Shown here: piece after piece, positions 8,477 through 16,823 of the stretch | Layout: the number at the start of each line of letters is the position of its first letter | Position numbering within the stretch: the stretch's first letter is position 1 | Origin: Hyphomicrobiales bacterium | GTDB lineage: Bacteria; Pseudomonadota; Alphaproteobacteria; Rhizobiales; Xanthobacteraceae | Direction: 5' to 3' | DNA: 64,000 nt | Assembly (NCBI GenBank): GCA_009377755.1 | Contig: WHTM01000005.1 | Span: 107,962-171,961, forward strand | Translations under genes and position numbers: made by a program | The notes under the pieces: model-generated | Databases searched by the model: none | What the model was told of the DNA's origin: nothing | What the model saw: the letters and a program-made list of their open reading frames with translations, nothing else

Positions 8477-9116
8477 TGCCTGGCGGTTCCTGACCGCGGC
8501 CACCGATGACTATATGGCGCTGGGCGGCTGGCGCTTCGTGATCCTCGCGCTGTTCTGGGCGCTGTTGGCCGCAAGCGTCGTCATTGCAGTGAAAAATTGG
8601 AATGAAGACCCGGAGCAGCGATCAGGGCGCCACATCGGGATCTGGATCGTGCGTGTCCTGATCGGATGCATGTGGTTCGAGGGGATGCTTTGGAAGCTTC
8701 CGCTGCCGGCCTCAAGCGGATTGGAGTATTGGACCGCACAAATGGGCACCCGAGCGGCATTCGAGTTCCATCGCAATCTGGTGACGGGGTTCCTGATTCC
8801 AAATCTCTACCTGTTCGGCCCCCTCGTGTTTCTTGCGGAGCTCACCTTCGCCACCTCGATGATCCTCGGACTTGCCGTCCGTGTCATCGGCGTCCTCGCC
8901 ATCGTCTTCGTCCTGCATTTGTGGCTCGGAATCTATTTGCCGGGCGATCCTGCCGAATGGCCATGGTCGTACATCTTCCTCGCGATGCTGATGTTTCTGT
9001 TCTCGCTGCACGCCGCCGGCCGCAGCCTCGGGTTGGATGCCTGGCTGCGACGACATGGGCCGGATATTCGCGACGGCAAGGGATGGCTCGGGAAGCTTCT
9101 CAACGTTGCGACCTGA
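8454..9116 (+). CDS. DoxX/DoxD-like integral membrane protein
   Basis: Membrane protein of 220 residues, with hydrophobic segments near residues 25-45, 63-80, 115-140, 142-160 and 173-190. It resembles the DoxX / thiosulphate-quinone-oxidoreductase small-subunit (DoxD) superfamily, with GIWIVRVLIGCMWFEGMLWK, the glycine-rich FLIPNLYLFGP and a helical hairpin. The start is inside the end of selD (23-base overlap), so translation is coupled. DoxX relatives often pair with redox flavoproteins; a role in moving electrons or substrate for the fused flavoprotein is plausible but unproven. The stop lies 10 bases from the end of the convergent glycosyltransferase gene. Confidence 0.8.
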   Translation: MPKNPLTDAWRFLTAATDDYMALGGWRFVILALFWALLAASVVIAVKNWNEDPEQRSGRHIGIWIVRVLIGCMWFEGMLWKLPLPASSGLEYWTAQMGTRAAFEFHRNLVTGFLIPNLYLFGPLVFLAELTFATSMILGLAVRVIGVLAIVFVLHLWLGIYLPGDPAEWPWSYIFLAMLMFLFSLHAAGRSLGLDAWLRRHGPDIRDGKGWLGKLLNVAT

Positions 9117-9126
9117 CGGGGTAATG

Positions 9127-9891
9127 CTATGCGCGCTTTTCGCGCCGAAGCGAGAGCGCAAGACGCACAAAGGTCGCGGAGATGCTCCACGCGGCTTTGA
9201 CGCCCGCAGCGGCGTTGCCGGACACTTTTGATACGCCTCCGATCCGGCGCCGTTGGCCGACGGGGATCTCCACGTACGGAAGGCCAGCCGCGACAATGCG
9301 CATCAGCATTTCCAGATTCCAGCCGTACGTCGGCTCGCGCATTCCAAGGCGCTGGAGCGCATCGTACCGGATCGCGCGGAATGGCGACATGTCGGTGAAG
9401 GACGCCCCATAGATCAGGCGCAACAACAGACCCGCGACATGTCCCGCGGCGACCTGCTGCAGCGCCAGGCTGCCGGGCTCGCGGTCGCCGCGGGTGCGGG
9501 AGCCGTGCACGAAGACCGCCCGGCCATCGGCTATCGGCGCAATCAAGGCGGGAATGAATTCGGGACGATCGCTGCCGTCACCGTCGATGAATACCACAAT
9601 ATCGGTGTCGCCACGCAGTGCCGCGATGCCGGCTTGAACTGCCCTCCCATAGCCACGTCGTCGCTCTTGCACGACGCGCGCTCCCGCCGCCGCCGCCCGC
9701 TCGACAGTCCGGTCACGTGAGCCGCCGTCCACAACGATAATGTCGGCTGCGCCCTGAGCGCGCACCGCGGTCACCACCGCTGGTATCGCCTCTTCCTCGT
9801 CAAGGCAGGGGATGATAACCGATACGACGACAACTGCCGCCAACCGGGCCGGATCGCCGCGCGTCGGCGTGCTGGTCGGCTGGTCGCTCAC
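9127..9891 (-). CDS. family 2 glycosyltransferase (polyprenyl-phosphate sugar synthase-like)
   Basis: GT-A fold enzyme of 254 residues. It has the VSVIIPCLDEEEAI nucleotide-binding start, IIVVDGGSRDRT, and the metal-binding VFIDGDGSDRP (DxD) segment. The C-terminal motifs SFTDMSPFRAIR, YGWNLEMLMRI and RRRIGGVSKVSG are typical of soluble dolichyl/undecaprenyl-phosphate glucose or mannose synthase relatives. The start is GTG at 9891, forming a GTGA overlap with the radical SAM stop. It is the last gene of a four-gene minus-strand operon with a GT-C glycosyltransferase, the expected partner for a lipid-phosphate sugar donor. Donor sugar unknown. Confidence 0.87.
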   Translation of the reverse strand: MSDQPTSTPTRGDPARLAAVVVVSVIIPCLDEEEAIPAVVTAVRAQGAADIIVVDGGSRDRTVERAAAAGARVVQERRRGYGRAVQAGIAALRGDTDIVVFIDGDGSDRPEFIPALIAPIADGRAVFVHGSRTRGDREPGSLALQQVAAGHVAGLLLRLIYGASFTDMSPFRAIRYDALQRLGMREPTYGWNLEMLMRIVAAGLPYVEIPVGQRRRIGGVSKVSGNAAAGVKAAWSISATFVRLALSLRREKRA

Positions 9892-10964
9892 AGACTCCAG
9901 CGCAGCCCGCAATTGGCGCAAGCCTTTGAAGGCTCGCTCGACAGCAGCGCCGCCCGGAATGATTGATAGGCGGAGCCGTTCCACATTTCCCGCAACGTCT
10001 GCTGAGTGGCATCGCCGAGCGTGTAGTGTTCGTAGCCTCGCTGCGAGAATGGCGCGATGCAGCAAGGCAAAGCGCGCCCGTTGGCGGTGATGTACATCAA
10101 CGTCCACGGCCGTCGGCACAGCGACCAGTGGGCGTTGTCACCGGACTGCTTCAGGCTCATGCCTGGCTCGGACGCCGCTCCCGAGGCACTGAACGAGATT
10201 CCCAGATCACGTGCCAGCGCCTCGGCCTCCCTCAGATAGACCGACTCTTCGCGCGTCATCTGTTCGTAGAGCGCCTGATCCGGCCGGGCCTTGCCTATGG
10301 CGTGCTCGTCGAAGAAGACAAGACGCTGGAGATAGACTTCCCTAACGCCAATATCAGCAGCGACGCGTACAAAGGCCGGCAATTCCTCGACTGTCTCCTT
10401 CAGGCCGGTCAGCCACGCCGACACCAGCGGCCTCTCGTGACCTTCGCGGATCTGCAACTCGCGAAAGGCGCGCACGTTGCGCAGAATGCGGTCGAAATAG
10501 TTCTTGCCGCGGATCTCACGGAAGCTCTTGGCATTGGAGGCATCGAGCGAAACCCGTAGCTCGTCGAGCTCTGCGTCGATCAATGCCCTGCCATTGCGCT
10601 CATTCAACACTGTGCCATTGGTATTGAACAGCACATAGACATCGCGGTCCTTCAGATATCGGACCATGCGCGGCAGGTTCCTGACCAGCATCGGTTCGCC
10701 GACACCGTGAAGTACGGCTCGGGCAAGGCTCGGCACCTGATCGACAACCGACGTGAACAGTTCCCAGCTCATGTCCGCGGGAGGCTCGAGCTCCTCGTAG
10801 GTACGCGGACAGGTCGTGCAGAGAAGGTTACAGCGGTTGGTCGTTTCCAGATAGAGACAGACCGGCGGGCGAACGGCAATGCTGTCGCGCTCCTGCACCG
10901 CTTCATGATAGCGGCGCGGATCGACCGCGGTACCGGCGGGATCGGCAACTGTCGTTTCGTTCAT
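9888..10964 (-). CDS. radical SAM / SPASM domain protein
   Basis: Radical SAM enzyme of 358 residues with Cys45-x3-Cys49-x2-Cys52 (RCNLLCTTCPRTYEEL). Core segments include HGVGEPMLVRNLP and NTNGTVLNERNG. The C-terminal SPASM-type region has CRRPWTLMYI, LPCCIAPF, TQQTLREMWNGSAYQSFR and ACANCGL. The 'W..MWNGSAYQ.FR' wording is common in SPASM enzymes acting on small molecules or lipids. It is sandwiched with overlapping starts and stops between a GT-C glycosyltransferase (ATGA at 10961-10964) and the GT2 (GTGA at 9888-9891), so it very likely works on the same product. Substrate unidentified. Confidence 0.9.
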   Translation of the reverse strand: MNETTVADPAGTAVDPRRYHEAVQERDSIAVRPPVCLYLETTNRCNLLCTTCPRTYEELEPPADMSWELFTSVVDQVPSLARAVLHGVGEPMLVRNLPRMVRYLKDRDVYVLFNTNGTVLNERNGRALIDAELDELRVSLDASNAKSFREIRGKNYFDRILRNVRAFRELQIREGHERPLVSAWLTGLKETVEELPAFVRVAADIGVREVYLQRLVFFDEHAIGKARPDQALYEQMTREESVYLREAEALARDLGISFSASGAASEPGMSLKQSGDNAHWSLCRRPWTLMYITANGRALPCCIAPFSQRGYEHYTLGDATQQTLREMWNGSAYQSFRAALLSSEPSKACANCGLRWSL

Positions 10965-12331
10965 GCAGCGGGCCTTCCACCCTCGTTACGCGCTTTCCAG
11001 GTCCGCCAGATCGTGACGGTACATGCCAAAGCAAATGCACCGTACAAGATCGACTTGCGGATCAGGATCGGGACGTGCTCGCCCCAACCGGCCTCCTCCT
11101 GCAGCAACAGGGCCCCGATGCTCGCCGTCCAGACCGGCGCGCCGCCGCACAACGCAAGGAACGGCGTGACCACGAGAAAATACCAGGGATAGTTCGGCGA
11201 TATCAGGACTAGGGCTGCCAGTAACAGCTTGTTGATGTCGGCAAGGGCCAATTCCATCGATCGCGGCTCCTGACGAGCCGCCATCAGCGACATCCCACCG
11301 ATAACCAGCAATGCGACGGACCAGTAGGCTGCGACATCGCCGGGCACGGTGCCGAATACGGTGCGCCAGGCCGCAAGCGGCCAGATTGTCTCACCGGAGA
11401 CGATATTTTCCTCGCTGAGGTAGCCGGTTGACAGGAACCCAAGGACGCCGGCTCCGACCGACAAGTATGGTACGTAACACAAGGTCAATACGGTGACCAC
11501 GATCAGGGGCATCTTCCAGTCCCACAGCCGCCACAGCGGCGGCAACGCCGCCAGCGCAAGAGGCTTGGCGAGGGCGCCGAGCGCAATGATCGCCGCGCCG
11601 CGGAGCGGCCGCGAGCAGACAGCGAACCATATGCCAAGCATCATCAGCGCGACCATGAGCGCATCGATGTGGCCGCTGTTGGCGATCTCCCACATCGGCA
11701 ACGGATGCCACAGATAGGCGACGATGCGCGTCACCGGCTTGCGGAGATGCTGCAGCAAGAGGAAGATCAGCGTCGTCGTCACCGCTTCGCAACCAAGCAA
11801 CGCGAGTTTCATCGCGGTGACACTCTCACCCAGGCGCGTCACGAGGAAGAAGAAAAACTGCGCGACCGGGGGATAGATTGTGACGGCGTAGTCGGCGCGA
11901 TTGATTTGCGGATAGATGACTTTGTCGCGCAACGCCGACAGCGTCTCGTGTGCGGGGACAAAGCGATACGGATTGATACCGGCTGCCTGGACCTTGCCGT
12001 CCCAGATGTATCGGTAGATGTCCGATGACAGCAGGGGGTCGATGATCAGCAGAACAGTGCGCAGCGCGATTGCGACGCCGAAGATGAGCCAAAGAGCGTA
12101 GGATGTTGGTGTGTGCTCCGCTGCCCGGACCGCTAAGATGGCCACGAGCCCGACCGGTATCGTCGCCGCCATATAGCCATTGTCGCCCCATGTTCGAAAA
12201 ATCGGTGGAGTAGCAAGAGTCAGAACGATCGCCAGTGCACCAAGTGCCGCCAAGCAACAGACGCCAACGAGACTGCGGGACCACTCCCCATCCGGCCGGT
12301 TGGCCAGACCGCCGCCGTTCGAGGCATTCAT
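10961..12331 (-). CDS. GT-C type membrane glycosyltransferase (mannosyltransferase-like)
   Basis: Polytopic membrane protein of 456 residues with about ten hydrophobic helices. The loop after the third helix carries SSDIYRYIWDGKVQAAGINPYRF followed by DYAVTIYPPVAQFFFF, the acidic-loop pattern of GT-C enzymes such as bacterial alpha-mannosyltransferases and GT87 (DUF2029). These transfer sugars from a polyprenyl-phosphate donor at the outer face of the membrane. Start and stop overlap both neighbours (ATGA at 12328-12331 and 10961-10964). With the GT2 two genes downstream this forms a donor-maker and donor-user pair. The acceptor is unknown. Confidence 0.85.
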   Translation of the reverse strand: MNASNGGGLANRPDGEWSRSLVGVCCLAALGALAIVLTLATPPIFRTWGDNGYMAATIPVGLVAILAVRAAEHTPTSYALWLIFGVAIALRTVLLIIDPLLSSDIYRYIWDGKVQAAGINPYRFVPAHETLSALRDKVIYPQINRADYAVTIYPPVAQFFFFLVTRLGESVTAMKLALLGCEAVTTTLIFLLLQHLRKPVTRIVAYLWHPLPMWEIANSGHIDALMVALMMLGIWFAVCSRPLRGAAIIALGALAKPLALAALPPLWRLWDWKMPLIVVTVLTLCYVPYLSVGAGVLGFLSTGYLSEENIVSGETIWPLAAWRTVFGTVPGDVAAYWSVALLVIGGMSLMAARQEPRSMELALADINKLLLAALVLISPNYPWYFLVVTPFLALCGGAPVWTASIGALLLQEEAGWGEHVPILIRKSILYGAFALACTVTIWRTWKARNEGGRPAA

Positions 12332-13035
12332 GAGGCGGCCTTGGTCATTTCGGCGATGCAGGCCCGTGTTGCAGCTGCCGCACCGCCATTGCGGAACCGA
12401 TCGGAGCGTCCGGCCAACTCGTCATGGAGCCAGCGCAATGTTTCCGCGTCATCGACGTCGTACCATTCCGGTAAAACGACACTCTCAAGTCCGATCTGCT
12501 TTGCTCGCTTCAGGGTTTGTTCCGCGACGACTTCTGTCCCCCAAAGAATGTCCTCGAACAGACGACGATGCGCATGCTTCAGGCCAATCAGATAATAGCC
12601 GCCATCGCTCGCCGGCCCGAGAACCATGCGATCGCCGGCCCGACGCAAGGTGTCAACAGTCTCCACCAGCAATGATGGCGGTAAAGTTGGACTGTCGCCG
12701 TTCACCAACACAACGCAGTCATGGCCCATTGTCAGCAGATTATGAACGGCGCCATGCAGCACGTTGCCGAATTGTGCGTCAGCTTGGAGCAGGAGATCGA
12801 ACGAAGGCGGGAACAAATCCCTTAGTTCCGATTCGCTGCCCGCAGGGGCGTAAACGCCATACCCCTTTCGTCCGAATTGTTGAGGAATGCTCTCAATCGA
12901 AGCGGCAACATCACGCAGAAAGCATGCGGACAACTGCGCCGCAGATGCCACGCCAATCTCAGCCCCAAGGCGGGTTTTGGTGCGTCCCGGCCGCGGCGCC
13001 TTGCACATGATGCCAATCGCAGCCAATTTCGCCAT
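12328..13035 (-). CDS. CofC-like transferase, DUF2064 (rSAM/selenodomain- or arsenosugar-associated)
   Basis: Protein of 235 residues with a nucleotidyl/glycosyltransferase GT-A-like fold. It opens with IMCKAPRPGRTKTRLG, then VVLVNGDSPTLPPSLL with the acidic site, then GPASDGGYYLIGL, all hallmarks of DUF2064. From memory, TIGR04282 names this family 'transferase 1, rSAM/selenodomain-associated', later arsenosugar biosynthesis glycosyltransferase. That independently links the locus to radical SAM enzymes and selenium or arsenic chemistry. First gene of the minus-strand operon, with an ATGA overlap to the GT-C gene. The 251 bases upstream (13036-13286) hold its leader; an AT-rich patch lies at 13095-13135 but I could not fix a promoter. 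Confidence 0.88.
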   Translation of the reverse strand: MAKLAAIGIMCKAPRPGRTKTRLGAEIGVASAAQLSACFLRDVAASIESIPQQFGRKGYGVYAPAGSESELRDLFPPSFDLLLQADAQFGNVLHGAVHNLLTMGHDCVVLVNGDSPTLPPSLLVETVDTLRRAGDRMVLGPASDGGYYLIGLKHAHRRLFEDILWGTEVVAEQTLKRAKQIGLESVVLPEWYDVDDAETLRWLHDELAGRSDRFRNGGAAAATRACIAEMTKAAS

Positions 13036-13286
13036 GCCTGGTCCAAGGGTTTCGCTTTAGCGATGATTTCGCTCACATTCACACAGAGGTTACGCGGACA
13101 GACAACATTTTTCATATAACGTCGACACATCATCTTTTGTCGGGCCTGAGAGCGAAATCCCGCAGGCAGATCGCCGCGATCCGGATGGATGCTCAGCGCG
13201 TCTCTGGTCCCTCCCATAGGTCAAAAAACTAACGGCCGCAGAGATGCGCAATTGTCCAAGCGTCCCGCGATGCGCTCGTTAAACGG

Positions 13287-14678
13287 TTAGCTTTCCGACC
13301 GTGCGCAGATGCAAGTCTCTACGAGACGCGCGACCGAAGCGAGTCCGGCGATGTCATCGATCATGCTGCGTAACTCCTGCCGCTGCTCTATCGAGAGCAA
13401 GTGGTCCGCATTGGCATCGAATTTCGATTCCACCTCCATGCGAGAAATCGGATTCTCGGCGCTGCCGCGGTGATGCTCCTGCACCGACTCCAGACGTCTG
13501 CCGTCGTGTGTCTCGATGACGAGACTGGCGCGCAACTGTCCTGGGGCCGCGGGGCTGTGATCCGCGGGAACAATAATGCGTTCAGCCAGGCGCAGAATCG
13601 CGGGGTCGCCGATGATGTCATCCATGAATGCCGCCGGGCCGCAATGCCCGAGATGAAGGGCCGCCGCAACACAGTATTGCAGGCTGACTCGTGCGTGCGT
13701 CGGCGTGACCGGCCGCAGCTTGGCAGAACGTGGTTCGGCGACGACGCCGATGTATTGTTTCGCGATCGGCGACGTGACCTTGGCGACATCGGCGCTGCGA
13801 AGGCCTTCTCGGTGTGCCGCGAGCGCCAGATCGACGAACGGTTGGATCACTTGCGCGCACGGATAGGGCTTCACCGAGGAACGCCGGAATTCCCATTCAC
13901 GGCCCAGATCCGACGTTAGCCGGTCGTAGCGAATCCCGCCGTCAGGCTCGCTCGCCAGTGCGGCGAACAGGCCGCGGCCGCCCTCCAGCACTGCGGCCGG
14001 CCCGGTAAAGCCGTGCCCGGCGAGGTGCACGGCCGCGATACCGCTGAAAGCGGCCCAGCCGGGGTGCAGTGTCTTCACCCAAGTTCCGTCGGAGAATGCT
14101 TCGAGCAGACCTGCCGCCTGGCTGCCATGAATGCCCATGGCGGCCTGCAGTCGCGGGGCGTCGAGGCCCATCATCCGTCCGGCGATCATGGACGCGCCGA
14201 AACCGGTCAGCAGCCCGGTCGGATGCAGTCCGCGCTTGTGGAAGGCCATCGGCGCGACGCTGCCGAGCCGGCAGCTCACCTCATTGCCTACCGCCACGCC
14301 CAGCAGAAGCTCCTTGCCCGAGACCTCCATCATTTCGCCGACCGCGAGCGCAGCCGGAACGATGGCGGCGCTGCAATGCACCAGGCTTGGATCGTGCGTG
14401 TCATCGAAATCCATGGCATGCGCGAGCGTGCCGTCGACGAGCGCCGCCACCATCGCCGAGCAACGATCGCCGAACCCGACGATCCGGCTCGACGCCCCGC
14501 TGCCCATCGCCAGCGCGCCGGCGCGCGCCGCCTGGCCGATCGGCAACGCCGTCGCTGCAAGCATGATGCCGATTGTGTCGAGCAGGCGGAGCTGCGTGGT
14601 TTCGACGATATCGGACGGCAGGTCGTCGTGCCGCAGACCGAGGAACCATTCCGCCAGCAAACGGCTATAGCTTGCCAT
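13287..14678 (-). CDS. MmgE/PrpD family protein
   Basis: Protein of 463 residues matching the 2-methylcitrate dehydratase (PrpD) / MmgE / cis-aconitate decarboxylase superfamily. Features include LRLLDTIGIMLAA near the N-terminus, DGTLAHAMDFDDTHDPSLVHCSAAIVPAAL (active-site helix with the conserved Asp and His residues), GNEVSCRLG, GFHPTG-like GLHPTGLLTGFGASMIAG, GTWVKTLHPGWAA and SVKPYPCAQ. Full family length. It follows an SDR gene by 9 bases on the minus strand and faces no methylcitrate synthase, so propionate metabolism is not implied. More likely it dehydrates or isomerises a hydroxy-acid imported by the nearby TAXI-TRAP system. Confidence 0.9.
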   Translation of the reverse strand: MASYSRLLAEWFLGLRHDDLPSDIVETTQLRLLDTIGIMLAATALPIGQAARAGALAMGSGASSRIVGFGDRCSAMVAALVDGTLAHAMDFDDTHDPSLVHCSAAIVPAALAVGEMMEVSGKELLLGVAVGNEVSCRLGSVAPMAFHKRGLHPTGLLTGFGASMIAGRMMGLDAPRLQAAMGIHGSQAAGLLEAFSDGTWVKTLHPGWAAFSGIAAVHLAGHGFTGPAAVLEGGRGLFAALASEPDGGIRYDRLTSDLGREWEFRRSSVKPYPCAQVIQPFVDLALAAHREGLRSADVAKVTSPIAKQYIGVVAEPRSAKLRPVTPTHARVSLQYCVAAALHLGHCGPAAFMDDIIGDPAILRLAERIIVPADHSPAAPGQLRASLVIETHDGRRLESVQEHHRGSAENPISRMEVESKFDANADHLLSIEQRQELRSMIDDIAGLASVARLVETCICARSES

Positions 14679-14687
14679 GCCAAGAAC

Positions 14688-15461
14688 TCATGCGCGGGCG
14701 TGCATGCCGCCGTCGACGGTCACGACGCTGCCACTGACCCAGCCGGCGCGCGGACTGGCGAGAAACACCACGACGCTGGCGCATTCGTCGACCGTGCCGG
14801 GCCGGCCTTGGGGCAGGTCTTTGAGCATGTCGCGCCATTTGTCGGGGTCGCCGAGCACCTGCTGCGCCTTGATGCGCTGCTGCCGTTGCAGCCGCTCGGT
14901 CGCGATCTGGCCGGGGCTCACGCCCACCACCCGCACGCCGCTGTCGAGGCTCATGGCGCCAAGCGCCTTGGTGAGCGCGATCAGGCCGGCATTGGCGACA
15001 CTGCCGCTGATGTAGTTGGCGACTGGCCGTTCGCCGGCGTTGCCGATGACATTGACGATCACCCCGCTGCCGCGCCGGCACATCGCGGGATAAATCTCCC
15101 GTGTCAGATTGATGAAGCCGAACAGCTTCAGGTTCCAGCCCTCGAGCCAGGACTGCTCGTCGACCATCTCGATGCTGCCAGCACGGATGGCACCGGCACA
15201 GTTCACCAGGATGTCGATGCCATCCGCTGCCTTCGCCAGTGCCCGGCAGTTTTCCGATTTGCTCAGGTCGGTCGGATGGATCGCGACCTCGACAGAGTAG
15301 GCCTGCTCCAATTCACGCTTGGCGGTCTCAAGATCGGCTTGCGTCCGCGCAGCAAGATGAAGATGGCATCCCTCCTGGGCGAGCAGCTCGGCAACCCCGC
15401 GGCCGATGCCTTTCGAGCCTCCCGTGATCAGGGCCCGGTTGCCGGTCAATTGCATATCCAT
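14688..15461 (-). CDS. SDR-family protein with altered catalytic triad
   Basis: Rossmann-fold short-chain dehydrogenase/reductase of 257 residues with cofactor motif TGGSKGIG (about residues 13-20) and NCAG (87-90). The usual Tyr-x3-Lys is NYISGS here: Tyr150 is kept, but position 154 is Ser instead of Lys. The preceding Ser region reads VIGNAG, so the catalytic Ser also appears absent. Classical hydride transfer is therefore doubtful, or this subfamily uses another arrangement. The ATG at 15461 is preferred because GGGGGA sits 5 bases upstream; a second ATG lies at 15455. Transcribed with the PrpD-like gene and divergent from the TAXI binding protein. Confidence 0.87.
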   Translation of the reverse strand: MDMQLTGNRALITGGSKGIGRGVAELLAQEGCHLHLAARTQADLETAKRELEQAYSVEVAIHPTDLSKSENCRALAKAADGIDILVNCAGAIRAGSIEMVDEQSWLEGWNLKLFGFINLTREIYPAMCRRGSGVIVNVIGNAGERPVANYISGSVANAGLIALTKALGAMSLDSGVRVVGVSPGQIATERLQRQQRIKAQQVLGDPDKWRDMLKDLPQGRPGTVDECASVVVFLASPRAGWVSGSVVTVDGGMHARA

Positions 15462-15771
15462 GAATATCCCCCGTACCGCCGCGCGGGCGTGTCGGCACTT
15501 CGCTAGCCCAATTCGCGGCGCCGATAAAGCTGTGCATCGCGAGGTTGCGTGCAGCCGGCCGCTTTCGGGCACCGCGATGAAGCGACGCGTGCCGGTCTAT
15601 TTACATTGAATTCGCAATGGCGGTACGCTGATCGACCGCGACTGAGTGGCGCCTATCCGGTCGGCTGTCACCTGCAGGGGAATCGACAATCGTCCTTTCT
15701 CGAATGACTTTGCCCGACGGGGATCGAGCAACAGAGCTCCACAGCATGGCCGCGGTAAAGGGAGGAAGAGC
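15462..15771. promoter_or_regulatory. 310-base divergent intergenic region
   Basis: No coding gene is supported here. The stretch separates the minus-strand SDR/PrpD pair from the plus-strand TAXI-TRAP operon and must hold promoters for both. An AT-richer patch at about 15596-15625 (around TTTACATTGAATTC) is the best promoter-like spot, but no convincing -35/-10 pair or operator palindrome could be fixed. The end of the region carries the strong GGAGG ribosome site of the TAXI gene. Confidence 0.4.
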
Positions 15772-16818
15772 ATGATCACCAAGGCGATTGGGCAATCCTG
15801 CCGGCGCGAAGGCACGCTGGACCTGGGCCGCTTCAAAGGCATCGCTGCGTCGCTGGCGATCTTGATCGCCGCGGGTGCCTACGGCGCCGCGCCGGCAGCG
15901 GCCGCCGAGCTTCAGGTCGCGTTCGTCGGCGGCGGAGCCACCGGAGCGTGGACGCGGAACTTGACCGCCATGAGCGAATGCCTGCGCCAGAACAGCGATG
16001 TCCGCGCCACCGTCACCCCGACGCAAGGCGGCATGGATCAATTCGTCAAGCTGAACGCAGGACGCGGCGACTTCGGCTTCTCCTATCAAAACGTGCTGGT
16101 GGATGCCTGGAGGGGCCAAGGCGATTTTAAGGGCAAGCCGATGCGCGACTTGCGTGTGGTGGGCGTGGCCGAGCGCCTTGCCGTCCTGCATTGGGTGGTG
16201 TCGAAATCCTCCGGGATCAAGACGATCGCCGACCTGAAGGGCAAGCGCTTCGCTCCCGGCCCGATCGGGACGGTGTCACGTGCGATCGTCACGAACTTCC
16301 TGGAAGCCGCCGGCGTGATGAAGGACATCCAGGTTGCCAACGTCTCCTCATCGGAAATGAATTCCTACCTGCGCGACGGCAAGCTCGATGGCTGGGCCTG
16401 GATGGGCAGCGTTCCAATATCGCCCGCGACCGAGATTGCCGTATCGAACGTAGGAAATCTCCTCGACGTCGAGAAGGAAATGGAAGCGAGCGGCTTTCTC
16501 GCCAAGAACCCGTTCTTCGTGAAGGTGCCGATCCCCACTGATGCCTATGCCAACATGGAGAAGCCAGTCACCTCCTTCGGCCTGAACGGAGTGTTCATCG
16601 TGAACAAGTCGGTCTCAGACGAGACCGTGTACCGCGTGGCGAAGGCGCTGTGGAGCAATACCTGCGTCGACTATCTGTCCAAGGCTCAACGATCGCTGGT
16701 GACCATGCGTGACAGTCCGCTGGGCGGCTTGGCCTTCCCGCTGCATCCGGGCGCCGCGAAGCTGTGGCAAGAGAAGGGCCTGAACGTCTCCGCCGTCCCG
16801 ACCGTAGAGAAGTTCTAG
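15772..16818 (+). CDS. TAXI family TRAP transporter solute-binding protein
   Basis: Periplasmic binding protein of 348 residues. An N-terminal hydrophobic stretch ends in an Ala-rich signal cleavage region (AAPAAAAEL near residue 45). VAFVGGGATGAWTRNLTAMSE is the TAXI-family opening, followed by TQGGMDQFVKLNAGRGDFGFSYQN and GKRFAPGPIGTVSRAI. The ATG at 15772 has GGAGG 7 bases upstream. The matching permease starts 5 bases after its stop. TAXI-TRAP systems take up organic acids by ion gradient; the ligand is probably the substrate of the surrounding SDR, PrpD and Gfo enzymes (inference). Confidence 0.92.
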   Translation: MITKAIGQSCRREGTLDLGRFKGIAASLAILIAAGAYGAAPAAAAELQVAFVGGGATGAWTRNLTAMSECLRQNSDVRATVTPTQGGMDQFVKLNAGRGDFGFSYQNVLVDAWRGQGDFKGKPMRDLRVVGVAERLAVLHWVVSKSSGIKTIADLKGKRFAPGPIGTVSRAIVTNFLEAAGVMKDIQVANVSSSEMNSYLRDGKLDGWAWMGSVPISPATEIAVSNVGNLLDVEKEMEASGFLAKNPFFVKVPIPTDAYANMEKPVTSFGLNGVFIVNKSVSDETVYRVAKALWSNTCVDYLSKAQRSLVTMRDSPLGGLAFPLHPGAAKLWQEKGLNVSAVPTVEKF

Positions 16819-16823
16819 CTGCG

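Noticed and set aside
931..13035. Selenoneine (SenABC) cluster
   Set aside because: There is no EgtB-like or TIGR04348-type glycosyltransferase gene; the glycosyltransferases present belong to other families.
14013..15506. Plus-strand frame of about 497 codons opposite the PrpD-like and SDR genes
   Set aside because: Composition is His/Asp/Arg-rich and low in hydrophobics, with no recognisable motif; the minus-strand genes explain the sequence.
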